A DNA stretch of 38,921 nt, from contig JAACDV010000256.1 of assembly GCA_009936825.1 (NCBI GenBank), positions 1 through 38,921 of the forward strand, read 5' to 3'. Shown here one piece after another: positions 1 through 8,147 of this stretch. A program made the position numbers and the translations under genes. Below the pieces are notes generated by a model. That model saw nothing but the letters and a program-made list of their open reading frames with translations, was not told where the DNA came from and did no database searches. Origin of the DNA: Bacteroidota bacterium (GTDB lineage: Bacteria > Pseudomonadota > Alphaproteobacteria > Puniceispirillales > Puniceispirillaceae). Within the stretch, counting starts at the first letter, position 1; each line of letters begins with the position of its first letter.

Positions 1-1533
1 CCCGGCGTCAAGATCGCCTCGACTGTTCATATCAGGGAAGAAAGGAGAACATGGAGATCTCCTGGAATAAAGATTCCGGGCGGGCGTTATTTTGCCTATG
101 ACGCCTATTCTGGAACCTCGATGGCGGCGCCGGTTGTTTCTGGCGCGGCGGCGGTTATTAAATCGGCCTCTCCCACCCTGACGGCAAAGCAGGTTGTCGA
201 CATCCTGCTGCGAACCGCGACCGATCTTGGTGATCCCGGAGTTGATAATGTTTATGGCCGCGGTCTTCTTAATTTGGAAAAGGCGTTAAACCCCATCGGG
301 TCTGTAACTGCGGCCTCGGCCCGCGGCAATGCAATGCCAGATGCCTTTGCCCGCGATACGCGTCTCAGTTTTTCATCTGCATTCGGAAATACTGCATCAA
401 CCAAGCGGCTGCTCTTTGGCGCGTTTGATGAATATAAGCGGGTCTATAATTACCGCGCACCAATGCTGGAAAAACGCCTTGATGGGCCGTCACTAGACAA
501 TGTCCTTGCCCTGAATTCTTCTCTCAATAATGTCATGCAGGACGCGGTGGTTTCCCCTAAAGACGGCAATAGCGTGGGGTTCCAACGGTCGAGCAATCCG
601 ATTAGCCCGCTTGGCGACGGCACGATGGTCACCTTTAAGGGTAATTTTGGCGGCATTCAGGGTCATCTCGATGTGGCTCATAGTGCGCACCGCAAATCAT
701 CAACACTCTCTCCGGCTTCGGCTTTTATTAGGGATAAGACCAGCAGCGGTTTTGTTAACAAAAATGCACCTGCGTCAGCTCTGCTTACATCGGTCCTTGG
801 ATATCTGGCTCCCGAAATGCGCGATATGGTTGGCGGCGCTACCAGGTTAAAGCTTGCCCAGAACCTTTCGGCGGGACCGTTTTTTAATCAGGGGCTGGTA
901 GACGGGTCTAGCGCGCGCACTGAGAAATATCCGGTTCAGGATTTTGGCACCGAAATGATTTTGCAAGGTGAACAGCGCCATCTTCGACTTCGCTTTGGAC
1001 AGATCAATGAGCGTGACCATTTTCTGGGTAGCAAGCCTGAGGGCGGCTATGCGCTTGATGGTGCCACAAAAAGCAGATATCTGCGGTTTGATGCTCAGAC
1101 CAAAATCAGCCCGCGGATAGGGGTTGGCGTTGATGTTGTGCATCTTCGCAGCAACATTGATTTCAAGCATGATGAATTTGTTCGCGACATGAAGCTGCGA
1201 TCACAAGCGGTTGGTGCCCATGTGTCGGTTACTGATACAATAGAGGTTGGTGACCGGTTGACGCTGCAAGTGTTTCAGCCGTTGACGGTTACGAAGGGCC
1301 AGTTGCATCAGACCAGCGTCAACGGATATACCGCTGCCGGAGGGTACCGCCCCGCCGATCATCATATTGATCTGTCTGTTCGCAAACGGCACACCGCCGC
1401 ACAGCTTGTATATCAACGTCCTATCATGCCGGGTGTCAGCGCGTTTGCTGCTGCCGCACATCACCGTCATTGGGGTAATATGGCATACCAGAATAACAAT
1501 CTGATGATGGCTGGCGTGTCGATCAAGTACTGA
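1..1533 (+). CDS. S8 (subtilisin-like) serine protease, C-terminal part, with beta-rich C-terminal region
   Basis: The reading frame is open to the left edge, so the start, the catalytic Asp and His, and any signal peptide lie outside. The window holds 510 residues. The serine motif GTSMAAP is encoded at 112-132, followed by the helix typical of the end of an S8 catalytic domain (SGAAAVIKSASP) and the YGRGLLNLEKAL segment that closes many bacterial subtilases. About 350 residues follow that are not protease. They are rich in alternating polar/hydrophobic strands (for example residues ~305-330 and ~360-480) and end in an aromatic residue (GVSIKY), as outer-membrane beta-barrel domains do. An autotransporter-like exported protease is therefore likely; the barrel is inferred from pattern, not from a recognised family motif. 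The stop codon lies inside a tandem duplication (1528-1561). Confidence 0.85.
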   Translation, partial: PGVKIASTVHIREERRTWRSPGIKIPGGRYFAYDAYSGTSMAAPVVSGAAAVIKSASPTLTAKQVVDILLRTATDLGDPGVDNVYGRGLLNLEKALNPIGSVTAASARGNAMPDAFARDTRLSFSSAFGNTASTKRLLFGAFDEYKRVYNYRAPMLEKRLDGPSLDNVLALNSSLNNVMQDAVVSPKDGNSVGFQRSSNPISPLGDGTMVTFKGNFGGIQGHLDVAHSAHRKSSTLSPASAFIRDKTSSGFVNKNAPASALLTSVLGYLAPEMRDMVGGATRLKLAQNLSAGPFFNQGLVDGSSARTEKYPVQDFGTEMILQGEQRHLRLRFGQINERDHFLGSKPEGGYALDGATKSRYLRFDAQTKISPRIGVGVDVVHLRSNIDFKHDEFVRDMKLRSQAVGAHVSVTDTIEVGDRLTLQVFQPLTVTKGQLHQTSVNGYTAAGGYRPADHHIDLSVRKRHTAAQLVYQRPIMPGVSAFAAAAHHRHWGNMAYQNNNLMMAGVSIKY

Positions 1534-1600
1534 TAGGCCGCAAATACTGATAGGCCGCAAATATTTTTCATCCTAAACATGCTTTTCATCCTAAACATGC
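1528..1600. repeat. two consecutive perfect tandem duplications (17 bp x2, 18 bp x2)
   Basis: TACTGATAGGCCGCAAA occurs at 1528-1544 and again at 1545-1561. It is followed a few bases later by TTTTCATCCTAAACATGC at 1565-1582 and 1583-1600. All copies are identical. The first unit begins with the last sense codon and the stop codon of the protease gene, so codon plus stop are duplicated. The DNA shows direct tandem duplication with no hairpin or coding potential. Confidence 0.95.
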
Positions 1601-1640
1601 ACGGCATGGAGTGGCCGTATGCGGCATCTTCGCCCATATC

Positions 1641-1675
1641 TATATGAGGCTCGGATGCTTATATGAGGGTGGTAG
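1641..1675. repeat. degenerate tandem duplication upstream of the DUF983 gene
   Basis: TATATGAGG starts a 19-bp unit at 1641 and recurs at 1660. The second copy has diverged and is shorter. It lies in the spacer before the DUF983 gene and continues the pattern at 1528-1600. Confidence 0.55.
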
Positions 1676-1779
1676 GAAAAAAACCCCTTCGGGTATATGC
1701 AGGCTCACTGGACATATGTCATAACAGATGGACGCTCATGACATTACCGATCAAATCATCACCAGGAAAGCCGCCAACC

Positions 1780-2181
1780 ATGACCGTTATTCGGCGCGGG
1801 CTGGCACAGCGCTGTCCGGCCTGTGGTGATGGACAGGTTCTCTCGGGGTATCTGACCCTTCGCCCGAACTGTTTATCCTGCGGAATTGATCTGTCACAGA
1901 TCAGCGCCGATGACGGTCCGGCGTGGGCAACGCTACTTGTTGTCGGGCATTTAATTGCCCCGGCGATGGTATATGTTGGCCGTGAGGAATCGATACCTAT
2001 CTGGGCCGCAATCTTGTCGTTGACCGCTGCCACATTGTTGGCGGTTTGGTGGGTGTTGCCGCGCGCAAAGGGGCTATTTATCGCCCTGATCTGGGCAACG
2101 GGCGCGACCGGTGAGGATATCGATATTAAGGCCGCAAAAGATGCGCAGCCCAAGCCGCCAGAAAAGCAAAAAGACGCGTAA
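1780..2181 (+). CDS. DUF983 family small membrane protein
   Basis: About 133 residues. Near the N-terminus is a zinc-ribbon-like pair of CxxC motifs (CPACG and CLSCG), then two hydrophobic segments (around WATLLVVGHLIAPAMVYVG and AAILSLTAATLLAVWWVLP), and a charged C-terminal tail rich in Lys and Pro. This is the DUF983 layout: a small inner-membrane protein of unknown function, common in alphaproteobacteria. I chose ATG 1780 because AGGAAAG lies 9 bases upstream. In-frame starts at 1738 (ATG) and 1663 would add up to 39 residues without family support. It follows the protease gene on the same strand after a repeat-rich spacer, so co-transcription is uncertain. Confidence 0.8.
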   Translation: MTVIRRGLAQRCPACGDGQVLSGYLTLRPNCLSCGIDLSQISADDGPAWATLLVVGHLIAPAMVYVGREESIPIWAAILSLTAATLLAVWWVLPRAKGLFIALIWATGATGEDIDIKAAKDAQPKPPEKQKDA

Positions 2182-2234
2182 AAATAAGCGCTCGGCGGCC
2201 ACCCTTAAAAAAACCATCAATTTTTTATTCTGTG

Positions 2235-2259
2235 ATGAAAAAATATTTGATTTTTTCAT
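2235..2259. promoter_or_regulatory. perfect AT-rich inverted repeat upstream of the XRE-cupin gene
   Basis: ATGAAAAAAT (2235-2244) and ATTTTTTCAT (2250-2259) are exact reverse complements with a 5-base centre. The element lies about 40 bp upstream of the regulator's likely start. It could be an autoregulatory operator for the helix-turn-helix protein. It could also be a weak hairpin ending DUF983 transcription, but it is too AT-rich for a good terminator stem. Confidence 0.5.
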
Positions 2260-2295
2260 TCAATACGCGCAACGATTTTGTGGGGGAGAAATCAT

Positions 2296-3087
2296 GTGCT
2301 GATAAAGCTGAACAAAAAAGACGTCGATAATAAACGCATCGATAATAGTCTCGCAGATGATAGTCTCGTCGATGAGGGGGGAGGCGCCAAGCCAAACGCT
2401 GGCGACGGCTTGTCCAGAGGCCCCTCTTCTTCCCAAAACCTTTCGGGCCAAAACCGTCTAGGCCAAAACCTTTCGGGCCAAAATATTCCGGGCAGGCGGC
2501 GTTCTTCACACGGGGCGCCGGATGCTGGTCCTTTGCGATCTTCGGGGGCGATGGGCGCGGACATCCGGGCGTTGCGCCGGTCCCGCAACTGGACGTTAAG
2601 TGATCTTGGCGATCATCTGGACCGATCTGTTGGCTGGCTGTCGCAGGTTGAAAGGGGTGTGTCCGAACCGGCCCTTGCCGATATTCGCCATATTGCCGCG
2701 CTGTTTGATCTTCCTGTCAGCTTTTTTTTCAGCCAGAGCCCCGATACCCCTGAGGGGGGTTACATTGTCCGGGCCGAAAGCCGCCGCGCGATGAGCGATG
2801 AGGGCAAGGGGCTGGTTGAAAGCCTGTTATCGCCCGATCTTGGCGGGGCTTTTGAGATTGTTCATTCGGTTTTTGCTGCCGGAGCGCGGTGCCCACAACC
2901 CTTTGTGCGTCCCACCGAAGAGGCGGGGTATGTCATCGACGGTACGCTGACGCTGATCATCGATGATCAGGTTTTCAATTTAAACAAGGGCGACAGTTTT
3001 AGGTTTTCCGGCGAGATGGTCTCTTGGGTTAATAACGGCGACGTTCCGGCCGTGTTGATCTGGGTGATTGCCCCGCCCGTTTATTAA
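2296..3087 (+). CDS. XRE-family transcriptional regulator with C-terminal cupin domain
   Basis: About 263 residues from GTG 2296, which has GGGGGAGAA 5-6 bases upstream; a TTG at 2278 lacks such a site. Residues ~86-145 form an XRE helix-turn-helix (ADIRALRRSRNWTLSDLGDHL, then VGWLSQVERGVSEPALADI). Residues ~190-263 form a single cupin beta-barrel (RPTEEAGYVIDGTLTLIIDD, NKGDSFRF), the usual ligand-sensing domain of this family. The first ~85 residues are low complexity, made of five-residue repeats encoded by 15-bp DNA repeats (see 2326-2492), and match no domain. It sits just upstream of the two DMGDH-like genes and mttB-like gene on the same strand. Such regulators often control adjacent amine, sulfonate or amino-acid catabolism genes, so it probably regulates this cluster (inference). 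Confidence 0.88.
   Translation: MLIKLNKKDVDNKRIDNSLADDSLVDEGGGAKPNAGDGLSRGPSSSQNLSGQNRLGQNLSGQNIPGRRRSSHGAPDAGPLRSSGAMGADIRALRRSRNWTLSDLGDHLDRSVGWLSQVERGVSEPALADIRHIAALFDLPVSFFFSQSPDTPEGGYIVRAESRRAMSDEGKGLVESLLSPDLGGAFEIVHSVFAAGARCPQPFVRPTEEAGYVIDGTLTLIIDDQVFNLNKGDSFRFSGEMVSWVNNGDVPAVLIWVIAPPVY
2326..2492. repeat. in-frame 15-bp tandem repeats in the regulator N-terminus
   Basis: There are two sets. At 2326-2370, three 15-bp units start with GATAATA or GATGATA and encode DNKRI, DNSLA, DDSLV. At 2433-2492, four 15-bp units start with CCAAAA and encode (S)QNLSG, QNRLG, QNLSG, QNIPG-type pentapeptides. Units 1 and 3 of the second set are identical. The 15-bp period preserves frame. Confidence 0.9.
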
Positions 3088-3133
3088 GCAGTGAGATCAG
3101 AGGCATAAGCATCATAGTAAGAGAGATAGCGTG

Positions 3134-5656
3134 ATGGATGAAGCAGCGATAAAAAATCAGGAATCGAAGGCTACGGCGAAATTGCCCGCGGCAGCTCGTG
3201 TTGTGGTGATTGGCGGCGGTGCGGTTGGCGCATCGATCTTATATCATCTTGCCGAAAAGGGCTGGAACGATGCGGTATTGTTGGAAAAGAACGAGCTGAC
3301 ATCCGGGTCGACATGGCACGCTGCTGGAAATTGCCCGAACTTTGTCGGGTCATGGACAATGATGAAAATTCAGTCCTATTCAACCAGCCTCTATCGCAAG
3401 CTGGGTGATCTTGTCGATTACCCGATGAACTATCATGTCACCGGTGCTATCCGTCTGGCGCATTCCCGCCAGCGTATGGAAGAGTTCAGGCATGTTGAAC
3501 GTATGGGCCGCCAGATGGGTGTTGAATTCACCGAAATGTCGCCTTCCGAAATGCAGGATATTCATCCATTTCTGGAAACGCATGATCTTCATGGCGGGCA
3601 GTGGGACCCTTTTGATGGTGATATTGACCCCGCGCAATTGACGCAAGCACTAGCAAAAGGTGCGCGCGACATGGGTGCCAAAATCATCCGTTTTTGTCCG
3701 GTCACGGGGGCTCGCCGTGACCATGATGAATGGCTATTGAGCACGCCGGAAGGGGAAATTCGTTGTGAATATTTGGTGAACGCAGCGGGGTATCGGGCCA
3801 ATGAGGTTGGCAAGATGTTTGGCCGTGATGTGCCTTGCGTTTCCTTGGCGCATCAATATCTTGTTTCCGAGGGCATTAGTGAACTTGCGGAGCGCACCGA
3901 AAAGGTACCGCTGCTTCGTGACCCTGACAGCTCTTATTATCTTCGTCAGGAAAAAGATGGCCTTTTGCTGGGGCCGTATGAAAAGAATTGCCGGGCGCAT
4001 TGGACCGACGCAAATGATCCGATGCCTGATGACTTTTCCTTTCAGCTCTATTCCGACGATCTGGAACGCCTGGAATGGTATATTGAGGATGCCTGCGCAC
4101 GGGTGCCGATTTTGGGAACTGCGGGGATCACCCGTGTGGTCAATGGCCCGATCCCTTATACGCCTGACGGGCTGCCGCTGATTGGCCAGATGCCGGGCGT
4201 ACCGAACGCTTTTGAGGCTTGTGTCTTTACTTTTGGCATTGTGCAGGCAGGCGGTGCTGGCAAACTGATGGCTGAAATTATCGTTGAGGGCGAGTCTGAA
4301 ACGGATAGCTGGGCCGTTGATCCGCGCCGGTTCACCGATCACGTTGATCCTGCCTATACCAAGGCCAAGGCCAGTGAGACATATAGCCATGAATATGCCA
4401 CGCATTTTCCGGGTATTCAGTGGCCTGCGGGACGTCGGGCGAAAACCTCTCCTTTATATGACACGCTGGCAGAGGCCGGGGCGTCTTTTGGATCTTACGG
4501 CGGGTGGGAGCGCGCTGACTGGTTTGCGGGCAATGCAGCGGCGGGGGATGACCGGCCAGTTGACAGTTATGACAGGCAGCCTTGGTTTGATGCTGTTGGT
4601 GCTGAATGCCGCCATGTGGCCGAACATGTCGGGGTACTGGAATTAACTGGATTCTCGCGTTTTCATCTTGAGGGCGCTGGTTCGGCAGACTGGCTTAGAG
4701 GGCTTATCACCGGCGGTCTGCCAAAGATAGGCCGGATCGGGCTTATTTATTTTGCCTCGGAAAAGGGTAAAATTCTAACTGAGATGACAGCGACACGCCT
4801 CGGCGATGATGAATTCCTTCTTATGAGTGGTGCCGGGGCTTATTGGCATGACCGTGATCTTCTCGATTTTGCCCTCCCCGATGATGGGTCTATCAGCATC
4901 ACCGATGTCACCAGAGAAATGGCAACGCTTCTTGTCACCGGACCGAAATCGGTCGCCCTGATGGCTGACCTTACTGGCGGCGCGGTAGATCATGCCAGTT
5001 TCCCGTGGCTGACATTTCGTAAGATGCGAATTGGTGGTTTGGATGTGACCGCTATCCGGGTGTCCTTTGCGGGTGAGGCTGGATGGGAATTGCACTGTCC
5101 AATGGCTGATATCAAAACGCTGTATGACGCGGTTTGGACAGCGGGCAGCGCCCATCAGATTGGCAGGTTTGGGATGTTGGCACTTGATTCCATGCGACTC
5201 GAAAAAGGCTATCGGTCTTGGAAGTCCGACCTGACCTCGGATTATACAATGTTGGAAAGTGGCCTTGGGCGCTGGGTGAATCTGGGCAAAGAAGCCTTTG
5301 TCGGTAAAGCGGCCCTGGAGCGCGAACATCAGGCCGGGCCAAGCCATAGTTTTGTTACGCTGACGCTGGATGATCCACTCGCCGATGGGCAATCTGATAA
5401 TGCGCCATTCGGTGAGGCCGTCTATCTCAGCACAGTGCTGATTGATGACAAGGATGCAGGTCTGGTGGTGTCCGCCGGATATGGGCACCGCGTCGGCAAA
5501 TCAATCGCCATGGCGGTGATTGACAGCAAAGCACTTGAAACTATCCACAGCAATGGCGGCGCTATGAGCGTCGATGTTCTTGGCCGAATGCGTCCTGCAC
5601 ATCTTGTTGCGGGCGGGGTTCTCTATGATCCGGAAAATGCAAGGATGAAGGTTTAA
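3134..5656 (+). CDS. FAD-dependent oxidoreductase/GcvT fusion, dimethylglycine/sarcosine dehydrogenase type (copy 1)
   Basis: About 840 residues, the usual length for the family. Domains in order: a DAO-type FAD domain (dinucleotide motif GGGAVG at ~27-32, then STWHAAG with His62, the histidine that carries covalent FAD in DMGDH); an FAO_M-type middle region; and a C-terminal GcvT aminomethyl/folate-binding domain (GEAGWELH at ~645, LDSMRLEKGYRSW at ~685). Family members oxidatively demethylate dimethylglycine, sarcosine or related N-methyl amines and pass the one-carbon unit to tetrahydrofolate. The exact substrate cannot be read from sequence. ATG 3134 is chosen; GTG 3131 directly precedes it and both share the weak AGAGA site. 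Only 4 bp separate it from copy 2, so the two are co-translated. Confidence 0.9.
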   Translation: MDEAAIKNQESKATAKLPAAARVVVIGGGAVGASILYHLAEKGWNDAVLLEKNELTSGSTWHAAGNCPNFVGSWTMMKIQSYSTSLYRKLGDLVDYPMNYHVTGAIRLAHSRQRMEEFRHVERMGRQMGVEFTEMSPSEMQDIHPFLETHDLHGGQWDPFDGDIDPAQLTQALAKGARDMGAKIIRFCPVTGARRDHDEWLLSTPEGEIRCEYLVNAAGYRANEVGKMFGRDVPCVSLAHQYLVSEGISELAERTEKVPLLRDPDSSYYLRQEKDGLLLGPYEKNCRAHWTDANDPMPDDFSFQLYSDDLERLEWYIEDACARVPILGTAGITRVVNGPIPYTPDGLPLIGQMPGVPNAFEACVFTFGIVQAGGAGKLMAEIIVEGESETDSWAVDPRRFTDHVDPAYTKAKASETYSHEYATHFPGIQWPAGRRAKTSPLYDTLAEAGASFGSYGGWERADWFAGNAAAGDDRPVDSYDRQPWFDAVGAECRHVAEHVGVLELTGFSRFHLEGAGSADWLRGLITGGLPKIGRIGLIYFASEKGKILTEMTATRLGDDEFLLMSGAGAYWHDRDLLDFALPDDGSISITDVTREMATLLVTGPKSVALMADLTGGAVDHASFPWLTFRKMRIGGLDVTAIRVSFAGEAGWELHCPMADIKTLYDAVWTAGSAHQIGRFGMLALDSMRLEKGYRSWKSDLTSDYTMLESGLGRWVNLGKEAFVGKAALEREHQAGPSHSFVTLTLDDPLADGQSDNAPFGEAVYLSTVLIDDKDAGLVVSAGYGHRVGKSIAMAVIDSKALETIHSNGGAMSVDVLGRMRPAHLVAGGVLYDPENARMKV

Positions 5657-5660
5657 AATC

Positions 5661-8129
5661 ATGAATGTGCCTACAAAAGCCCGTGCGGTAATTATTGGTG
5701 GCGGTGTTATCGGGTGTTCGATTGCCTATCATCTTGGCAAGCTTGGCTGGAAGGATGTGGTTCTTCTTGAGCGCAAGCAATTCACCTGCGGTACGACATG
5801 GCATGCTGCCGGTCTGATCGCCCAGCTTCGTGCCTCACAAAATATGACGCGGCTTGCTAAATATTCTCAAGAGCTCTATTTCGGGCTGGAAGCTGAAACC
5901 GGTGTTGCCACGGGAATTAAGCGGAATGGCTCGATGACTGTTGCGCTGACGGGTGAGCGGATGGAAGAGCTTCGCCGCCTCGCCACGATGGCCCGGGCCT
6001 TCGGTGTTGAGATTGATGAGATTACGCCGTCCGAAATTGAATCCAACTATCCGGGCCTGAAAGTCGATGATGCGGTCGGCGGTGTCTGGCTGCCGAAAGA
6101 CGGGCAGGCTGATCCGGTGAATATCACTCAGGCGCTGGCTAAGGGCGCGCGCAATTACGGCGTCAAAATTATCCAAGGCGTGAAAGTAACCGACATTCAC
6201 CAGACCGACGGTCGTGTCACCGGTGTGATGACCGATCAGGGGCCGGTTGAGGCTGATTTTGTGGTCAATGCTGGCGGCATGTGGGCGCGTGAAATTGGTG
6301 CCAAAGCGGGGGTGACAGTCCCGCTTCATGCGTGCGAGCATTTCTATATCGTCACCGAAGGCATTGCCGGATTGAAATCAAATTTGCCGGTCCTTCGGGT
6401 GCCTGATGAATGTGCCTATTACAAGGAAGATGCAGGCAAGATTCTTCTGGGCGCGTTTGAACCTAATTCAAAGCCATGGGGAATGGATGGCATCCCCGAA
6501 GATTTTGAATTTGACTCCTTGCCCGAAGATTTTGACCATTTTGAACCTATTCTGGAACGCGCGGTTGACCGTTTGCCGGTGCTGGCAACGGCGGGCATCC
6601 AGACCTTTTTCAATGGTCCGGAGAGCTTTACTCCTGATGATCGCTATATTCTGGGAGAGGCGCCTGAGCTGCAAAATTTCTTCGTTGCTGCCGGGTTTAA
6701 CTCGGTTGGCATCCAATCGGCTGGCGGGGCTGGAATGGTGCTTGCTGAATGGATGGATACCGGCAATGCGCCGATGGATCTGTGGGATGTTGATATCCGC
6801 CGGATGCAGCCGTTTCAGGCTAATCGCAGCTATCTTCGTACCCGTGTCTCGGAAACGCTGGGCCTTCTCTACGCCGATCATTTTCCCTACCGGCAGGTTG
6901 AAACGGCGCGCGATGTTCGCCAATCCCCCCTTCATGACCGGCTAAAGGCTGGCGGTGCCTGTTTTGGTGAGATCAGCGGCTGGGAGCGGGCTAACTGGTT
7001 CTTGCCAAAAGCTGAACTGGATGCCGGAAAGCTGCCCGAATATCACTATAGCTGGAAACGGCAGAACTGGTTTGAATACAGCGCTGATGAGCATCTGGCC
7101 ATCCGCCAGAAAGTCGGAATGTTTGATCTGTCCAGCTTTGGTAAAATCCGTGTTGTGGGCCGCGACGCCGAGGCCGTTCTTCAACGTATTGCAGCCAATA
7201 ATATTGCCGTTCCGGATGGCAAGATTGTCTATACACAGTTTTTGAACGAAGCCGGGCGCATCGAGGCTGATGTAACCGTAACACGCATGTCCAGCGATGA
7301 GTTTCTGGTGGTTACTCCTGCGGCAACGGTGCGGCGTGACCTGCATTGGATCAATGGTCATATTCCAGATGGTGCGCATTGTTTTGCAATTGATGTGACG
7401 GTGTCAGAGGCAGTACTGGCGGTGATGGGGCCAGAGGCGCGTGATTTCCTGCAACCGCTAATTCCGCAAAGTCTGGCAAATGACGATTTTGCTTTTGGTA
7501 CCACCCAGCAAATTGAAATCGGATATGGAATTGCCCGTGCGCACCGGGTTACCTATGTAGGTGAGCTGGGCTGGGAGCTTTATGTCTCCAGCGATATGGC
7601 CAATCACGTTTTTGATACGCTGATGCGCAGAGCTCAGGATCACCGGCTGCGGCTTTGCGGTCGGCATGCGCTGGATAGCTGTCGCATTGAAAAAGCCTTT
7701 CGCCATTTTGGCCATGATATTTCCAACGAAGAGCATGTTCTGGAAGCCGGACTTGGCTTTGCTGTCAAAGAGCGTGAGGAGGGCCGCTTTGGTGCCATTA
7801 TTGGCGCGGATGCGGTGAAGGCCAAACGCAATGACGGGCTTAACCAGCGCTTAATGCAATTCCGGCTGACCGATCCTGATCCTCTGCTTTATCACAATGA
7901 GGCGATCCTGCGGGATGGCGAAATTGTGGGGTATCTCACCAGCGGAAATTATGGCCATCATCTTGGTGGAGCCATTGGTCTTGGCTATGTGAAATGTCGT
8001 GAGGATGGCGAAACCGCAGAACAACAGCTTCTCTCGGATTACAGCATTGATGTCGCTGGCCAGATCGTGCCTGCCGAGGTCAGTTTCCGAGCCATGTATG
8101 ACCCCACAGCAGCCCAAGTGCGGCTGTAA
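5661..8129 (+). CDS. FAD-dependent oxidoreductase/GcvT fusion, dimethylglycine/sarcosine dehydrogenase type (copy 2)
   Basis: 822 residues with the same architecture as copy 1: GGGVIG at 13-18, TTWHAAGL with the covalent-FAD histidine at ~48, an FAO_M-like middle, and a C-terminal GcvT domain (VGELGWELY at ~633, GRHALDSCRIEKAFRHFG after it). The two proteins are clearly paralogous but well diverged, for example in the segment after HAAG (NCPNF in copy 1, LIAQL in copy 2). They probably act on different substrates, such as dimethylglycine versus sarcosine, or N-methyl substrates of different size (inference). The gene starts 4 bp after copy 1; AAGGATGAAGG upstream serves as ribosome site. An AGGAG-led mttB-like gene follows 18 bp later. 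Confidence 0.9.
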   Translation: MNVPTKARAVIIGGGVIGCSIAYHLGKLGWKDVVLLERKQFTCGTTWHAAGLIAQLRASQNMTRLAKYSQELYFGLEAETGVATGIKRNGSMTVALTGERMEELRRLATMARAFGVEIDEITPSEIESNYPGLKVDDAVGGVWLPKDGQADPVNITQALAKGARNYGVKIIQGVKVTDIHQTDGRVTGVMTDQGPVEADFVVNAGGMWAREIGAKAGVTVPLHACEHFYIVTEGIAGLKSNLPVLRVPDECAYYKEDAGKILLGAFEPNSKPWGMDGIPEDFEFDSLPEDFDHFEPILERAVDRLPVLATAGIQTFFNGPESFTPDDRYILGEAPELQNFFVAAGFNSVGIQSAGGAGMVLAEWMDTGNAPMDLWDVDIRRMQPFQANRSYLRTRVSETLGLLYADHFPYRQVETARDVRQSPLHDRLKAGGACFGEISGWERANWFLPKAELDAGKLPEYHYSWKRQNWFEYSADEHLAIRQKVGMFDLSSFGKIRVVGRDAEAVLQRIAANNIAVPDGKIVYTQFLNEAGRIEADVTVTRMSSDEFLVVTPAATVRRDLHWINGHIPDGAHCFAIDVTVSEAVLAVMGPEARDFLQPLIPQSLANDDFAFGTTQQIEIGYGIARAHRVTYVGELGWELYVSSDMANHVFDTLMRRAQDHRLRLCGRHALDSCRIEKAFRHFGHDISNEEHVLEAGLGFAVKEREEGRFGAIIGADAVKAKRNDGLNQRLMQFRLTDPDPLLYHNEAILRDGEIVGYLTSGNYGHHLGGAIGLGYVKCREDGETAEQQLLSDYSIDVAGQIVPAEVSFRAMYDPTAAQVRL

Positions 8130-8147
8130 CAAATCAGGAGAACAGGT

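Noticed and set aside
2225..2588. Minus-strand frames with repeated FGPKGFG- and FWPERFW-like peptides, also at 31945-32460
   Set aside because: They are the antisense reading of the 15-bp and 14-bp DNA repeats; no start sites, and the sense strand holds a clear gene in the first case.
3734..5488. Long minus-strand open frames (223 and 237 codons) opposite the first DMGDH-like gene
   Set aside because: Shadows of a well-conserved full-length enzyme on the plus strand; peptide composition is not protein-like and no ribosome sites are present.
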